A stretch of DNA of 64,000 nt from positions 186,001-250,000 of the forward strand of contig NZ_JAAZQK010000003.1 in the NCBI RefSeq assembly GCF_012275445.1. The letters run 5' to 3'. Positions 8,362 through 17,335 of the stretch are shown one piece after another. Position 1 is the first letter of the stretch, and every line of letters starts with the position of its first letter. The position numbers were made by a program, and so were the translations under genes. The notes under the pieces were generated by a model, which saw nothing but the letters and a program-made list of their open reading frames with translations, had not been told where the DNA came from and made no database searches. This DNA is from Rhizobacter sp. SG703 (GTDB taxonomy: Bacteria > Pseudomonadota > Gammaproteobacteria > Burkholderiales > Burkholderiaceae_C).

Positions 8362-10179
8362 CTACTTGCCCCAGCTGTCCTTCAGGCTCGTGATGCGATT
8401 GAACACGAGCTTTCCAGCGGTGGAGTCAACGCGATCCGCCACGAAGTACCCATGCCGCTCGAACTGGAACTTGTCGTCCGGTCGCGCCTTCGCGAGCGAC
8501 GGTTCGACGAAGCCCTGCAGCACCTTCTTGCTGCCGGGGTTCAGCACCGTCAGGTAGTCGCGTCCGCCCGCGTCGGGCTGGGCCTCTGTGAACAGCCGGT
8601 CGTAGATCCGCAGCTCGGCCGGCACGCCGTCGTGCACGCCGACCCAGGTGATCGTGCCCTTGACCTTCACCGCGTCGGCGCCCGGCGTGCCGCTCTTCGT
8701 GTCGGGAATCACCTTCGCGAGCACGACCAGCTCGCCGCTCGCATCCTTTTCGCTGCCGATGCATTCGACGACGACGCCGTACTTCAGCCGCACCTTGTTG
8801 CCCGGGAACAGCCGGAAGAAGCCCTTCGGCGGCGTCTCGGCATAGTCGTCGCGCTCGATCCACAGTTCGGGGCCGAGGCCGAAGTCGCGCTGCCCGAGCT
8901 CGGACCGGTGCGGATGCGCCGGCGCATGGCAGGGTTCGATGTGGGTGTCGCTGCCGAACACCTCGGCCCAGTTGACGAGCTTCAGCTTCACCGGGTCGAT
9001 CACCGTCATCGCGCGCGCTGCCTTGCCTTCCAGGTCGTCGCGCAACGCGCCTTCGAGCGTGCCGTAGTCGATCCAGCTGTAGTCGCGCGTCACGCCGATG
9101 CGCTCGCAGAACAGCTGGATCGCCGCCGGCGTGTAGCCGCGGCGGCGCAGGCCGGCCAGGGTGGGCATGCGTGGATCGTCCCAGCCGTCGACGTGCTTCT
9201 CGTCGACCAGCTGCTTCAGCTTGCGCTTGCTGGTGATCACGTAGGTTAGGTTCAGCCGCGCGAACTCGTGCTGGTGCGGCCGCGGCTGCGCGAGCAGGCC
9301 CAGGCCGCACAGCGTGTCGAGCAGCCAGTCGTAGAACGGGCGCTGGTCTTCGAACTCCAGCGTGCAGATGCTGTGCGTGATCTGCTCGAGCGCGTCTTCG
9401 ATCGGGTGCGCGTAGGTGTACATCGGGTAGATGCACCAGGTGTCGCCGGTGTTGTGGTGCGTCGCACGCTTGATGCGGTAGAGCGCCGGGTCGCGCAGGT
9501 TGATGTTGGGCGACGCCATGTCGATCTTCGCGCGCAGCACCGCGGCACCGTCGGCGAGCTTGCCGTCGCGCATCTCGCGAAAGCGCGCCAGGTTCTCGGC
9601 CGGCGTGCGGTTGCGGAACGGGCTGTCGGTGCCGGGGGTGTTGAAGTCGCCGCGGGTGGCCTTCATCGCGTCGGCGCTCTGCTCGTCGACGTAGGCGTGG
9701 CCGGCGCCGATCAGCGCCTCGGCCGCGCGGTACATGAAGTCGAAGTAGTTGCTCGCGTAGAAGAGGTGCTCGACCGGCGCGCCGTTCACGTCGCTGCGCC
9801 AGTCGAAGCCCAGCCAGGTGACGAGTTCGATGATCGCGTCGACGTACTCCTGTTCTTCCTTCTCGGGGTTGGTGTCGTCGAAGCGCAGGTGGCACACGCC
9901 GCCGAAGTCGCGCGCCAACCCGAAGTTCAGCCAGATGCTCTTCGCATGGCCGATGTGCAGGTAGCCATTCGGCTCGGGCGGGAAGCGGGTGCGCACCCGT
10001 GCCGCGTCGAGCGGCCCGCCGGCGTGGTGGGCGGCGTCACCGGGGGATCCGGCGAAATGGCGCCCCGCGTAGCGTCCCTGGTCGAGGTCGCGCTCGATGA
10101 TCTGCCGCAGGAAATTGGTCGGCCGAACGTCGGCGGCGGCGGACTCGCCAGCGGGTGCCTTGCTGTGGGGATCGCTCAT
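8362..10179 (-). CDS. glnS: Glutaminyl-tRNA synthetase
   Basis: 605 residues; charges tRNA-Gln with glutamine in the cytoplasm. The class I signature appears as FPPEPNGYLHIGHAKS (HIGH at about residues 75-78) and the KMSKS-type loop as ITSKRKL (about 313-320). Anticodon-binding domains fill the C-terminal half. The protein is longer than the approximately 550 residues usual for bacteria. Part of the excess is a Gly/Ala/His-rich insert of about 22 residues (about 38-60) between the N-terminal helix and the HIGH strand. It is a single gene converging on the M48 gene. The possible -10 TACAAT at 10239-10244 is about 60 bp upstream. Confidence 0.97.
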   Translation of the reverse strand: MSDPHSKAPAGESAAADVRPTNFLRQIIERDLDQGRYAGRHFAGSPGDAAHHAGGPLDAARVRTRFPPEPNGYLHIGHAKSIWLNFGLARDFGGVCHLRFDDTNPEKEEQEYVDAIIELVTWLGFDWRSDVNGAPVEHLFYASNYFDFMYRAAEALIGAGHAYVDEQSADAMKATRGDFNTPGTDSPFRNRTPAENLARFREMRDGKLADGAAVLRAKIDMASPNINLRDPALYRIKRATHHNTGDTWCIYPMYTYAHPIEDALEQITHSICTLEFEDQRPFYDWLLDTLCGLGLLAQPRPHQHEFARLNLTYVITSKRKLKQLVDEKHVDGWDDPRMPTLAGLRRRGYTPAAIQLFCERIGVTRDYSWIDYGTLEGALRDDLEGKAARAMTVIDPVKLKLVNWAEVFGSDTHIEPCHAPAHPHRSELGQRDFGLGPELWIERDDYAETPPKGFFRLFPGNKVRLKYGVVVECIGSEKDASGELVVLAKVIPDTKSGTPGADAVKVKGTITWVGVHDGVPAELRIYDRLFTEAQPDAGGRDYLTVLNPGSKKVLQGFVEPSLAKARPDDKFQFERHGYFVADRVDSTAGKLVFNRITSLKDSWGK

Positions 10180-10238
10180 GAAATGCGCTTGGAATCAAGG
10201 AGTTGGAGGCGTTGCGCGGGGCTGCGAAACGTGAATTC

Positions 10239-10244
10239 ATTGTA
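10239..10244 (-). promoter_or_regulatory. Possible -10 element for glnS
   Basis: On the minus strand TACAAT lies 60 bp upstream of the glnS ATG, matching the sigma-70 -10 consensus at five of six bases in otherwise GC-rich DNA. No convincing -35 box is visible at the normal spacing. Confidence 0.25.
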
Positions 10245-10385
10245 GTTCGCACCCCTGGAGGCGCCGCGGCAATCGCTGGGCCGTGATTTTTCTCACGCCA
10301 ACTTGTGACTGGTTGTATCTACCCCCGCGAGCAGAGGGGCACCGCGGGCTGGTCAGCCGGGGAGCGCAGTCGAACAATCGGCAGC

Positions 10386-10799
10386 ATGAACAGACCGCCG
10401 CGTCCCTCGAACTTCGGGTTCGATTTCTCGCCCAGCCAGACCGGCTGGATGGCCACCGCGCCGTCGGCGCTGATGGACGGGCCGCACGGCCTGCCGCACC
10501 GGCCGCCGCCGCCGCCGCCGAAGCGCGCGGTGCAACTCGGCGGGCTCAGCGGCATCGCCGAAGAATGGCTCGCGTCGCTGCCGCCGCGCTACCAGCCGCT
10601 GACGACGGCGCAACGCCATCCGCACGTCGTCAACCGGCTGGCCGCGCTGTGGGAACGGCCGCTCCACCTGCCGGCCTACTTCGACGAACTGCTGCTGAGC
10701 GACCGCCCCGGGCGCGCCGGCTTCTCGTTCGAGGTGTTGACCGAGCTCGGCGACCTGCGCTCCTTGCTGGAACTGGCGATGCACCGCGCACGTCAGTAA
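10386..10799 (+). CDS. Hypothetical protein with polyproline segment
   Basis: 137 residues, no signal peptide or membrane helix. An N-terminal disordered stretch contains a run of seven prolines (about residues 42-48). It is followed by a helical domain (about 58-137) with LPPRYQPLTTAQRHPHVVNRLAALW. ATG at 10386 is chosen because the frame upstream is non-coding in character. The polyproline run would be expected to slow ribosomes unless EF-P assists. No function is recognised; the C-terminal part is regular enough to be a real conserved domain. Confidence 0.6.
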   Translation: MNRPPRPSNFGFDFSPSQTGWMATAPSALMDGPHGLPHRPPPPPPKRAVQLGGLSGIAEEWLASLPPRYQPLTTAQRHPHVVNRLAALWERPLHLPAYFDELLLSDRPGRAGFSFEVLTELGDLRSLLELAMHRARQ

Positions 10800-10899
10800 G
10801 CCCACGACGCCAGTCAACTTAACCTTCCGGAAACCTGCGGCTTACCAATCGACACGGAAGCCGGTCTTCGCAAGCAGGTGTCGTGACGTTGTAGACCCG

Positions 10900-10921
10900 T
10901 GACGCTGCGATCGCAGCGTCA
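10900..10921. promoter_or_regulatory. Perfect 22-bp palindrome upstream of Tyr/Pro-rich gene
   Basis: TGACGCTGCGA at 10900-10910 is followed with no spacer by its exact reverse complement (10911-10921). It ends 7-8 bases before the AGGAG ribosome site of the gene at 10941. A direct repeat CGTGACG occurs at 10882-10888 and 10898-10904. The palindrome could be a dimeric repressor operator or a 5' leader hairpin that controls ribosome access. Confidence 0.55.
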
Positions 10922-10940
10922 GGATCACAAGGAGTTCACG

Positions 10941-11333
10941 ATGCTGAATCGCAAGACCCCGTTCATCGCCGCGCTGGCCCTGCTGGGTGCGCTGTCCACC
11001 GCCGGCGCGCATGCCGCCAATGTCCAATGGTCGATCGGCGTCAACCTGCCGCCGGTGACCACCGTCGTGTCGAGTGGGCCGGTCTATGCCCAGCCGGTCT
11101 ATGCCGAGCCGGTCTACGTGCAGCCGGCCTACTACGAACCGGCCCCCGTCTACGTCCAGCCTGCACCGGTGGTGGTCTACCGCCCGCGGCCGGTCTATCG
11201 GCCGTACCCGGTCGTCTACCGTCCGTATCCCGTCTACCACCACTACCCGGTGGGGCGTCCGGTGCCGGTGATCGTGCCGGGCCGTGGCGGCTACTACCAC
11301 GACCATCACGACCACGACGGCCACCGCCGCTGA
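10941..11333 (+). CDS. Exported PVY/PxPV-repeat protein with His/Asp-rich tail
   Basis: 130 residues. A typical signal peptide (about 1-24, ending AHAA) is followed by about 75 residues of repeated PVYxx/PxPV units rich in Tyr, Pro and Val, then a short tail HDHHDHDGHRR that could bind divalent metal. Start: AGGAG lies 8 bases before the ATG. The mature protein is probably a small, extended envelope or surface protein. The 22-bp palindrome just upstream suggests specific control. The stop codon directly abuts the stop of the convergent LytR-type gene with no spacer. Function unknown. Confidence 0.75.
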   Translation: MLNRKTPFIAALALLGALSTAGAHAANVQWSIGVNLPPVTTVVSSGPVYAQPVYAEPVYVQPAYYEPAPVYVQPAPVVVYRPRPVYRPYPVVYRPYPVYHHYPVGRPVPVIVPGRGGYYHDHHDHDGHRR

Positions 11334-12152
11334 TCACATCGGCTTGAAGAGATTCGCGTAGAGCCGGCTCACCGCGAGCCGGTCGGCGTGGCCGCGCAGG
11401 GTCAGCGTGATCTTGCCGGCCTCGTCGCGCAACGCGGTGGCGATGGCGTCCGACCGCACCACCGTGCCGCGGTGCACCTGCCAGAAGCGCTGCAGGTCGA
11501 TCTGCGGCAACAGCTCGCGCAGCGAGGTGCGCACCAGGTACTCGCGCTCCAGCGTGACGACCCGCACGTACTTGTCGGCCGCCTCGAAGTACACCACCTC
11601 GGCCACCGGTACCAGGTGGATCGCATTGCCGACGGCCGCCTGGATCACCGTCAGCGGCGCCACGGGCGGCACCGTCGGCGGGCCGCTGCCGAGCAGCTGG
11701 CGCAGCTGCCCGAGCGCGGCATCGATGGCGCCGCCGCCCGCCGACGTGCGCTGCTTCAGGACTGCCTGCACCCGCGCGCAGGTCTGTGCGAGGCGCGCCG
11801 GCTGCACCGGCTTCAGCACATAGTCGACCGCGGCCTGCTCGAAGGCCTGCAGTGCGTACTCGTCGTAGGCCGTCACGAACACCAGCGCCGGCAGCGGCGA
11901 GCCGTCGTCCGGCCAGTCTTCGGCGATGGCCTGCGCCGCCTCCAGCCCGCTCATGCCGGGCATCCGGATGTCGAGGAACAGCAGCTGCGGCCGCAACGCC
12001 AGCGCCTGCTGCACCGCGGCTTCGCCATGCGCGACGCTCGCGACGATCCGCAGGTCCGGCCACAGCGCCTGCAGCTCGGCCTTCAGGTTCGCGGCCAGCA
12101 GCGGCTCGTCTTCGGCGATCAGCGCGGTGGCCGGCATGTCAGTGGCATTCAT
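11334..12152 (-). CDS. LytR/AlgR-family response regulator
   Basis: 272 residues. The receiver domain has the acidic pair E14/D15, phosphoacceptor D61 in LFLDIRMPG, T94 and K114 in VLKP, so it should be phosphorylated normally. The C-terminal LytTR DNA-binding domain (about 165-272) contains VYFEAADKYVRVVT and the FWQVHRGTVV strand typical of the family. The start codon overlaps the stop of the kinase gene (TGATG), so the two are translationally coupled and form a cognate pair. Targets are not evident. Confidence 0.92.
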   Translation of the reverse strand: MNATDMPATALIAEDEPLLAANLKAELQALWPDLRIVASVAHGEAAVQQALALRPQLLFLDIRMPGMSGLEAAQAIAEDWPDDGSPLPALVFVTAYDEYALQAFEQAAVDYVLKPVQPARLAQTCARVQAVLKQRTSAGGGAIDAALGQLRQLLGSGPPTVPPVAPLTVIQAAVGNAIHLVPVAEVVYFEAADKYVRVVTLEREYLVRTSLRELLPQIDLQRFWQVHRGTVVRSDAIATALRDEAGKITLTLRGHADRLAVSRLYANLFKPM

Positions 12153-13252
12153 CAGGGCGGGCTCCAGGGCAGTCGGACGGTGGCCAGCGTGCCGCCGTCG
12201 GCGTCGGTCGCGGCTTGCAGGCTCAGCGAAGCGGCCTCGCCATGCAGAGTCGCCAGCCGCTGGCGCACCTGCGACAGCCCGAAATGGGTGCCGTCGGCCG
12301 GCGCCGCGGACAGGCCGGCGCCGGTGTCGCGCACGCTCAGCACCAGCGCATCGCCATCGCGCCGCGCGCTGACGACCAGCCGGCCGCCGTCGACGTGCGG
12401 CTCCAGCCCGTGCTTGATCGCGTTCTCGACCAGCGGTTGCAGCAGCAGCGGCGGCACCGCCTGCGTGCCCAGTTCGGCGGGCAGGTCGAGCTCGGTCTGC
12501 AGCCGGTCGCCCATGCGGACCTTCATCAGCTCGAGGTAGTCGGCGACGCGTGCGAATTCGGCTGACAGCGGGTGCAGCGCAGCCCGCGAACCGGACAGCG
12601 TCGCGCGCAGGAAGGCGATCAGCTGGTCGAGCATCTGCTGCGCGCGCGGCGGGTCGAGCGCGATCAGCACGCGCAGGTTGGCCAGCGTGTTGAACAGCAT
12701 GTGCGGCTCGAGCTGCGATTCGAGCAGCTTCAGCCGGTGCTCGGCGATGTCGCGCTGGGCGGCGGCGAGCTGGCGCAGGCGCAGCTGGTCCTGGTTGCGG
12801 GCATGGAAGTAGAACGAGATGCCGGCACTGACCGCCAGGCACATCAGCAGGTAGCTCAGCAGCATGCGCGGCGAGCCACGCCACATGTCGAGCAGCGGCC
12901 GGCCGAACAGCGCGTCGCCCAGCGTGCTGCCGAGCAGGTAGCCGCCGAGCACCGCCCCCAGCTGCAGCACGGCGCGCCGCCAGCCCCTGGGCCAGCCGGT
13001 CTCGGGATCGGGATGGAAGGCCATCCGGCCGAAATCCATCAGCGCCCAGATGCTCAGGCCGATGCACTGCGCATAGACCATCTGGATGCGCCAGTCGCCG
13101 CCGCGTCCGATCGCCAGCGCGATGCCGATGAAGGTGTTGAAGCCCAGCACGATCAGCCCGTGGCGGGCGAAGCCGCCGGCAGTGAAGGACTCGTGGACAG
13201 GCGCGGTGTCGGGCATCGCGGGATTGTGGGGCAGGTCGGTGGGCACGGGCAT
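12152..13252 (-). CDS. LytS-like sensor histidine kinase (His_kinase family)
   Basis: 366 residues. About four membrane segments occupy residues 25-165. They are followed by the His_kinase phosphoacceptor region QLEPHMLFNTLANL (His near residue 182; typical form QxxPHFLFN) and a GHKL ATPase domain with LLLQPLVENAIKHG (N-box) and DTGAGL (G1). It partners the LytTR regulator downstream. Its start overlaps the stop of the membrane-protein gene upstream by one base (TGATG), so all three genes are coupled. The membrane part is not a 5TM-LytS domain that I can recognise, so the signal is unknown. Confidence 0.9.
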   Translation of the reverse strand: MPVPTDLPHNPAMPDTAPVHESFTAGGFARHGLIVLGFNTFIGIALAIGRGGDWRIQMVYAQCIGLSIWALMDFGRMAFHPDPETGWPRGWRRAVLQLGAVLGGYLLGSTLGDALFGRPLLDMWRGSPRMLLSYLLMCLAVSAGISFYFHARNQDQLRLRQLAAAQRDIAEHRLKLLESQLEPHMLFNTLANLRVLIALDPPRAQQMLDQLIAFLRATLSGSRAALHPLSAEFARVADYLELMKVRMGDRLQTELDLPAELGTQAVPPLLLQPLVENAIKHGLEPHVDGGRLVVSARRDGDALVLSVRDTGAGLSAAPADGTHFGLSQVRQRLATLHGEAASLSLQAATDADGGTLATVRLPWSPP

Positions 13253-13761
13253 CAGGCGCGGCCCGCCCGCAGCGCATGGCGGCCCGCCTGCCAGCTCGCG
13301 ATGCCGCGGCTGAAGAAGAGCCCGCTGAAGACGCCGTAGACCAGCGCGACCGCGCCGATGAATGCGGCCTGGGAGCGCAGCGCCGGCTGCATCGCCAGCA
13401 TCACGCCGACCGCGAACTTGATGCCGAAAACGCCGAGGATCGTGACCATCGGCATCCAGCTGCCCGGCACGAACACGCGTCGCGCCGAGGCCTGCCATTC
13501 GAAGCCGCGCCAGCCGCCGGCCGCATGCACCGCAGCCAGCGCGGCGGCCGCACCGGCCACCCAGGCGGTCAGCGGCTCGGTGCCCCAGCCGAAGGCCGAG
13601 CCGAGACCGTACAACGACAGGCCGACCATCGCGAGCGGCAGCAGCGTCGCACGCTGCAGCGTCAGCAGGCGGTCGCGCGACTGCGACCAGCCGAGCGCGA
13701 CCAGGCCGGCGAGCAGCCACCAGACCCAGGACGGCGTGTGGTGAAGGATGGCGGTGAACAT
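13252..13761 (-). CDS. Small integral membrane protein (DUF6622-like)
   Basis: 169 residues with about four or five hydrophobic helices, beginning MFTAILHHTPSWVWWLL. I recall similar proteins as a Burkholderiales membrane family (DUF6622), but could not check this. It is the first gene of a three-gene unit; its stop codon overlaps the kinase start (TGATG). That coupling to a LytS/LytR pair suggests an accessory role in sensing, or that its product is co-regulated (inference). ATG at 13761 is chosen because residues begin directly with the first helix; it is divergent from the M14 gene. Confidence 0.75.
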   Translation of the reverse strand: MFTAILHHTPSWVWWLLAGLVALGWSQSRDRLLTLQRATLLPLAMVGLSLYGLGSAFGWGTEPLTAWVAGAAAALAAVHAAGGWRGFEWQASARRVFVPGSWMPMVTILGVFGIKFAVGVMLAMQPALRSQAAFIGAVALVYGVFSGLFFSRGIASWQAGRHALRAGRA

Positions 13762-13956
13762 GGGTGTCCTCAGGCGGGGGTGTCGATGGACACACTGTCG
13801 CGCGGCGGCGTCGGGCGGGCGAGCGGCGTGCGACGAAGCGCGCAATGCCGGCGCAAGCGGTGGTCGCCGCGGCGCGAGCGGGCCGGGCGCGCGATGCAGG
13901 GCCGGGCCGTGGTCGTATAGTCGGCGCCGCCGCTTTTGCGTCCCACGGAGACCCGC

Positions 13957-15678
13957 ATGTCCTTTTCCACCCTGCTGTCGCGCGCCGCTGCCGGCCTGTC
14001 GCTGCTGGCCGTGACCGCGCTGCTCGGATGCAGTTCGCCGATGCCCGAGTGGACGCCCGCCGGCGGGCCGCAGATGCCGCCGGCCAAACGGCCGACCCCG
14101 ACCGCCCCGGCCCCCGCGCCCGCCGTGTCGGCCGATGCAGCGCTGCCGGCGCCGTACAACGACCTGGTCGCCGCCCGCTTCCCGGAGCCTGCGGTCGATT
14201 TCCGCACGCCGGCCTTCCAGCCCGGCCACGCCGGCTTCACGACCAATGCCGAGCTGCAGGCGGTGCTGCGCGAGATCGTGCACGGCGGGCGCAATGCCAC
14301 GCTGCTGCCGCTCGGCAGCTCGCAGGCCGGCGTGCCGCTGGAGGCGGTGCTGTTCACCCGCAACCCCGACATGTCGCCCGCCGCGGTGCTGAAGAGCGGC
14401 CGGCCGACGGTGCTGCTGGTCGGCCAGCAGCATGGCGACGAACCGGCCGGCAGCGAAGCGCTGATCGTGCTCGCGCGCGAACTTGCCGGCGGCGGCCTGC
14501 AGGACCTGCTGGACCGCATCAACGTCGTGATCTTGCCGCGCGCCAACCCGGACGGCGCGCAGGCGCAGCGCCGCGTCACTGCCAGCGGCATCGATGCCAA
14601 CCGCGACCACCTGCTGCTGCGCACCCCCGAGGCGCAGGCGCAGGCCCGGCTGGTGCGCGACTTCCAGCCGGTGCTGGTGGTCGATTCGCACGAGTACACG
14701 GTGGTCGGCCGCTTCCTCGAGAAGTTCGGCGCGGTGCAGCGCTTCGACGCGCTGGTGCAGTACGCCACCACCGCCAACCTGCCGGAGTTCATCACCAAGG
14801 CCGCGGAAGAATGGTTCCGCCAGCCGATGCTCGCCAGCCTGAAGCAGCAGGGGCTGAGCGCCGAGTGGTACTACACCACCTCGGTCGACGTGAACGACAA
14901 GAAGATCTCGATGGGCGGCACGCAGCCCGACACCGGGCGCAACGTGAACGGCCTGACGAACGCGGTCAGCATCCTCATCGAGACGCGCGGCGTCGGCATC
15001 GGCCGCCTGCACCTGAAGCGTCGGGTGCAGACGCACGTGGTCGCACTCGGCAGCTTCCTGCGCAGCGCGGCCGACCGCTCGGCCGACCTGGTGAAGCTGC
15101 GCCAGTACGTCGACGCCGACGTGGCCGCGAAGGCCTGCCAGGGCGATGCGGTGGTCGAGGCCGGCCCGACGCCCAGCGAGTACACGCTGCAGATGCTCGA
15201 CCCGACGACCGGCGCCGACAAGGCGCTGGTGGTCAACTGGGATTCGGCGCTCGAACTGCAGCCGCTGAAGACCCGCCCGCGTGCCTGCGGCTACTGGCTG
15301 GCCGCCGACCAGGGCGACGCGGTGATGCGGCTGCGCACGCTGGGCGTGCGGGTCGAGCAGGTGGCCGCGATGGGGGTGATGCAGGGCGAGGTGTATGCCG
15401 AGACCGCGCGCCAGACCGGCACGCGACAGGACGTGCGCGGCACCATCGCCGACGGCGGCGCGGTCGTGCATGCGCAGGTGCTGCTGACGCAGGCGCTGAT
15501 GGACGTGCCGGTCGGCAGCTACTACGTGCCGCTGAGCCAGCCGCTCGCCAACCTGGTGATCGCTGCGTTGGAGCCCGACACGCAGAACAGCTTCTTCGCG
15601 AACGGCATCATCGGCAGCGTGACCAGCGAAGCGCGCGTCACCGCGGTGCCGGGCGTCAAGCTGAACGTGCTGCCATAA
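13957..15678 (+). CDS. M14-family zinc carboxypeptidase-like lipoprotein
   Basis: 573 residues. The signal peptide ends in a lipobox (TALLGC), followed by a Pro/Ala linker to about residue 60. The metal-binding H and E of M14 enzymes appear in QQHGDEPAGSE (about 158-167), and a further His in VVDSHEYT (about 243). Catalytic Glu could be in ILIETRG (about 345). The length, with about 200 residues after the peptidase domain, suggests an extra beta-rich C-terminal module. Likely a periplasmic or outer-membrane-anchored peptidase, possibly acting on peptidoglycan peptides or imported peptides. ATG at 13957 gives a normal signal peptide. The next gene converges with a 3-bp gap. Confidence 0.85.
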   Translation: MSFSTLLSRAAAGLSLLAVTALLGCSSPMPEWTPAGGPQMPPAKRPTPTAPAPAPAVSADAALPAPYNDLVAARFPEPAVDFRTPAFQPGHAGFTTNAELQAVLREIVHGGRNATLLPLGSSQAGVPLEAVLFTRNPDMSPAAVLKSGRPTVLLVGQQHGDEPAGSEALIVLARELAGGGLQDLLDRINVVILPRANPDGAQAQRRVTASGIDANRDHLLLRTPEAQAQARLVRDFQPVLVVDSHEYTVVGRFLEKFGAVQRFDALVQYATTANLPEFITKAAEEWFRQPMLASLKQQGLSAEWYYTTSVDVNDKKISMGGTQPDTGRNVNGLTNAVSILIETRGVGIGRLHLKRRVQTHVVALGSFLRSAADRSADLVKLRQYVDADVAAKACQGDAVVEAGPTPSEYTLQMLDPTTGADKALVVNWDSALELQPLKTRPRACGYWLAADQGDAVMRLRTLGVRVEQVAAMGVMQGEVYAETARQTGTRQDVRGTIADGGAVVHAQVLLTQALMDVPVGSYYVPLSQPLANLVIAALEPDTQNSFFANGIIGSVTSEARVTAVPGVKLNVLP

Positions 15679-15681
15679 GGT

Positions 15682-17244
15682 TCAACGGCGTTTCGAGCCA
15701 CCCATCAGGCTGCCCAGCACGCCGCGAATCAGCTCGCGGCCGACGCTGGTGCCGATCGTGCGCACCGCCGACTTCGCCATCGTCTGCGCGAGCCCGTCGT
15801 GCTTGCCGCCGCGCGGCCCGGTGGTGCCGAACAGCACGTCATTGAGCATGCCGCCCCAGCCGCCGCCGGCCTCGGCCGGCTGACCGCCGGTCGGCGCGGG
15901 CATCGGCGAGGATGTGGCCGACGGCGACGAGGTCGGCGACGGGGCCGGCCGCCCCGCATCGGCGCTTGCGGCCCCACGCCCCTTCAGCTTCTCGTACGCC
16001 GACTCCCGGTCGACCGCCTTCTCGTACACCCCGGCCACCAGCGAGTTCGCGACCAGCGCCTGGCGCTGCGCCGGCGTGATCGGCCCGATCTGGCTGCCCG
16101 GCGGCAGCACGAACACGCGCTGCGTGACGCTCGGCCGGCCTTTCTCGTCGAGCAGGCTGACCAGCGCCTCGCCGACCGCCAGCTCGGTGATCGCCGTCTC
16201 GATGTCGAGCCCCGGGTTCGCGCGCATCGTGCTCGCGGCCGACTTGACCGCCTTCTGGTCGCGCGGCGTGAACGCGCGCAGCGCATGCTGCACCCGGTTG
16301 CCGAGCTGGGCCAGCACGGTGTCGGGGATGTCGAGCGGGTTCTGCGTCACGAAGTAGACGCCGACGCCCTTGCTGCGCACCAGCCGCACGACGAGCTCGA
16401 TGCGCTCGACCAGCGCGGCCGGCGCGTCCTTGAACAGCAGGTGCGCCTCGTCGAAGAAGAACACCAGCTTCGGCTGATCGAGGTCGCCGACCTCGGGCAG
16501 CTGCTCGAACAGCTCGGACAGCATCCACAGCAGGAAGGTGGCGTACAGGCGCGGCGCGTTCATCAGCTTGTCGGCGCTGAGCACGTTGACCACGCCCTGG
16601 CCATCGACCGTCTGCATGAAGTCGGCGATGTTCAGCATCGGCTCGCCGAAGAACCTGTCGCCGCCCTGTTCGTCGATCTGCAGCAGCCCGCGCTGGATCG
16701 CGCCGACGCTGGCGGCGCTGACGTTGCCGTATTCGGTGGTGAACTGGCTCGCGTTCTCGCCGACGTGCTGCAGCATCGCGCGCAGGTCTTTCAGGTCGAG
16801 CAGCAGCAGGCCGTTGTCGTCGGCGATCTTGAACACCAGGTTCAGCACGCCGGCCTGTGTCTCGTTGAGCGCCAGCATGCGGGCCAGCAGCAGCGGGCCC
16901 ATGTCGCTGATCGTGGCGCGCACCGGATGGCCCAGCTCGCCGAACACGTCCCACAGCGTCGCGGGGCAGGCGGCCGACGCGGGTGCGTCGAGCCCGCGTT
17001 CCTTCAGCACCGCGGCCAGCTTGTCGCCCACCTTGCCGGCCTGCGTGATGCCGGTCAGGTCGCCCTTCACGTCGGCCATGAACACCGGCACGCCCAGTTT
17101 GCTGAAGTTTTCAGCCAGCGTCTGCAGCGTGATCGTCTTGCCGGTGCCGGTGGCGCCGGTGATCAGCCCATGGCGATTCGCCAGCGCCGGCAGCAGGAAA
17201 CACGCCGCCGTGTCGTGCTTGGCGATCAGGATCGGCTCGGCCAT
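15682..17244 (-). CDS. HerA-like ATPase (DUF853 family)
   Basis: 520-residue cytoplasmic P-loop ATPase of the helicase HerA-like/DUF853 family. Walker A is GATGTGKT (residues 30-37), Walker B is [12 protein letters not shown] (near 258), and a downstream [13 protein letters not shown] motif contains the usual sensor region. A Pro/Ser/Ala-rich linker (about 430-465) separates a C-terminal tail (GGSKRR). The family resembles FtsK/HerA DNA translocases but its cellular role is not settled. It is divergent from yebC. A TAAAAT at 17269-17274 in the 91-bp gap could be the -10 of yebC. Confidence 0.88.
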   Translation of the reverse strand: MAEPILIAKHDTAACFLLPALANRHGLITGATGTGKTITLQTLAENFSKLGVPVFMADVKGDLTGITQAGKVGDKLAAVLKERGLDAPASAACPATLWDVFGELGHPVRATISDMGPLLLARMLALNETQAGVLNLVFKIADDNGLLLLDLKDLRAMLQHVGENASQFTTEYGNVSAASVGAIQRGLLQIDEQGGDRFFGEPMLNIADFMQTVDGQGVVNVLSADKLMNAPRLYATFLLWMLSELFEQLPEVGDLDQPKLVFFFDEAHLLFKDAPAALVERIELVVRLVRSKGVGVYFVTQNPLDIPDTVLAQLGNRVQHALRAFTPRDQKAVKSAASTMRANPGLDIETAITELAVGEALVSLLDEKGRPSVTQRVFVLPPGSQIGPITPAQRQALVANSLVAGVYEKAVDRESAYEKLKGRGAASADAGRPAPSPTSSPSATSSPMPAPTGGQPAEAGGGWGGMLNDVLFGTTGPRGGKHDGLAQTMAKSAVRTIGTSVGRELIRGVLGSLMGGSKRR

Positions 17245-17335
17245 GGGGATCTCCGGTGGGCAGGCAAGTAAAATTGCAGTCTATCCAAGAACATTGCCCA
17301 CCCGGCTGCCGGCGTGGGTCCTCAGAGGAGCCTTC

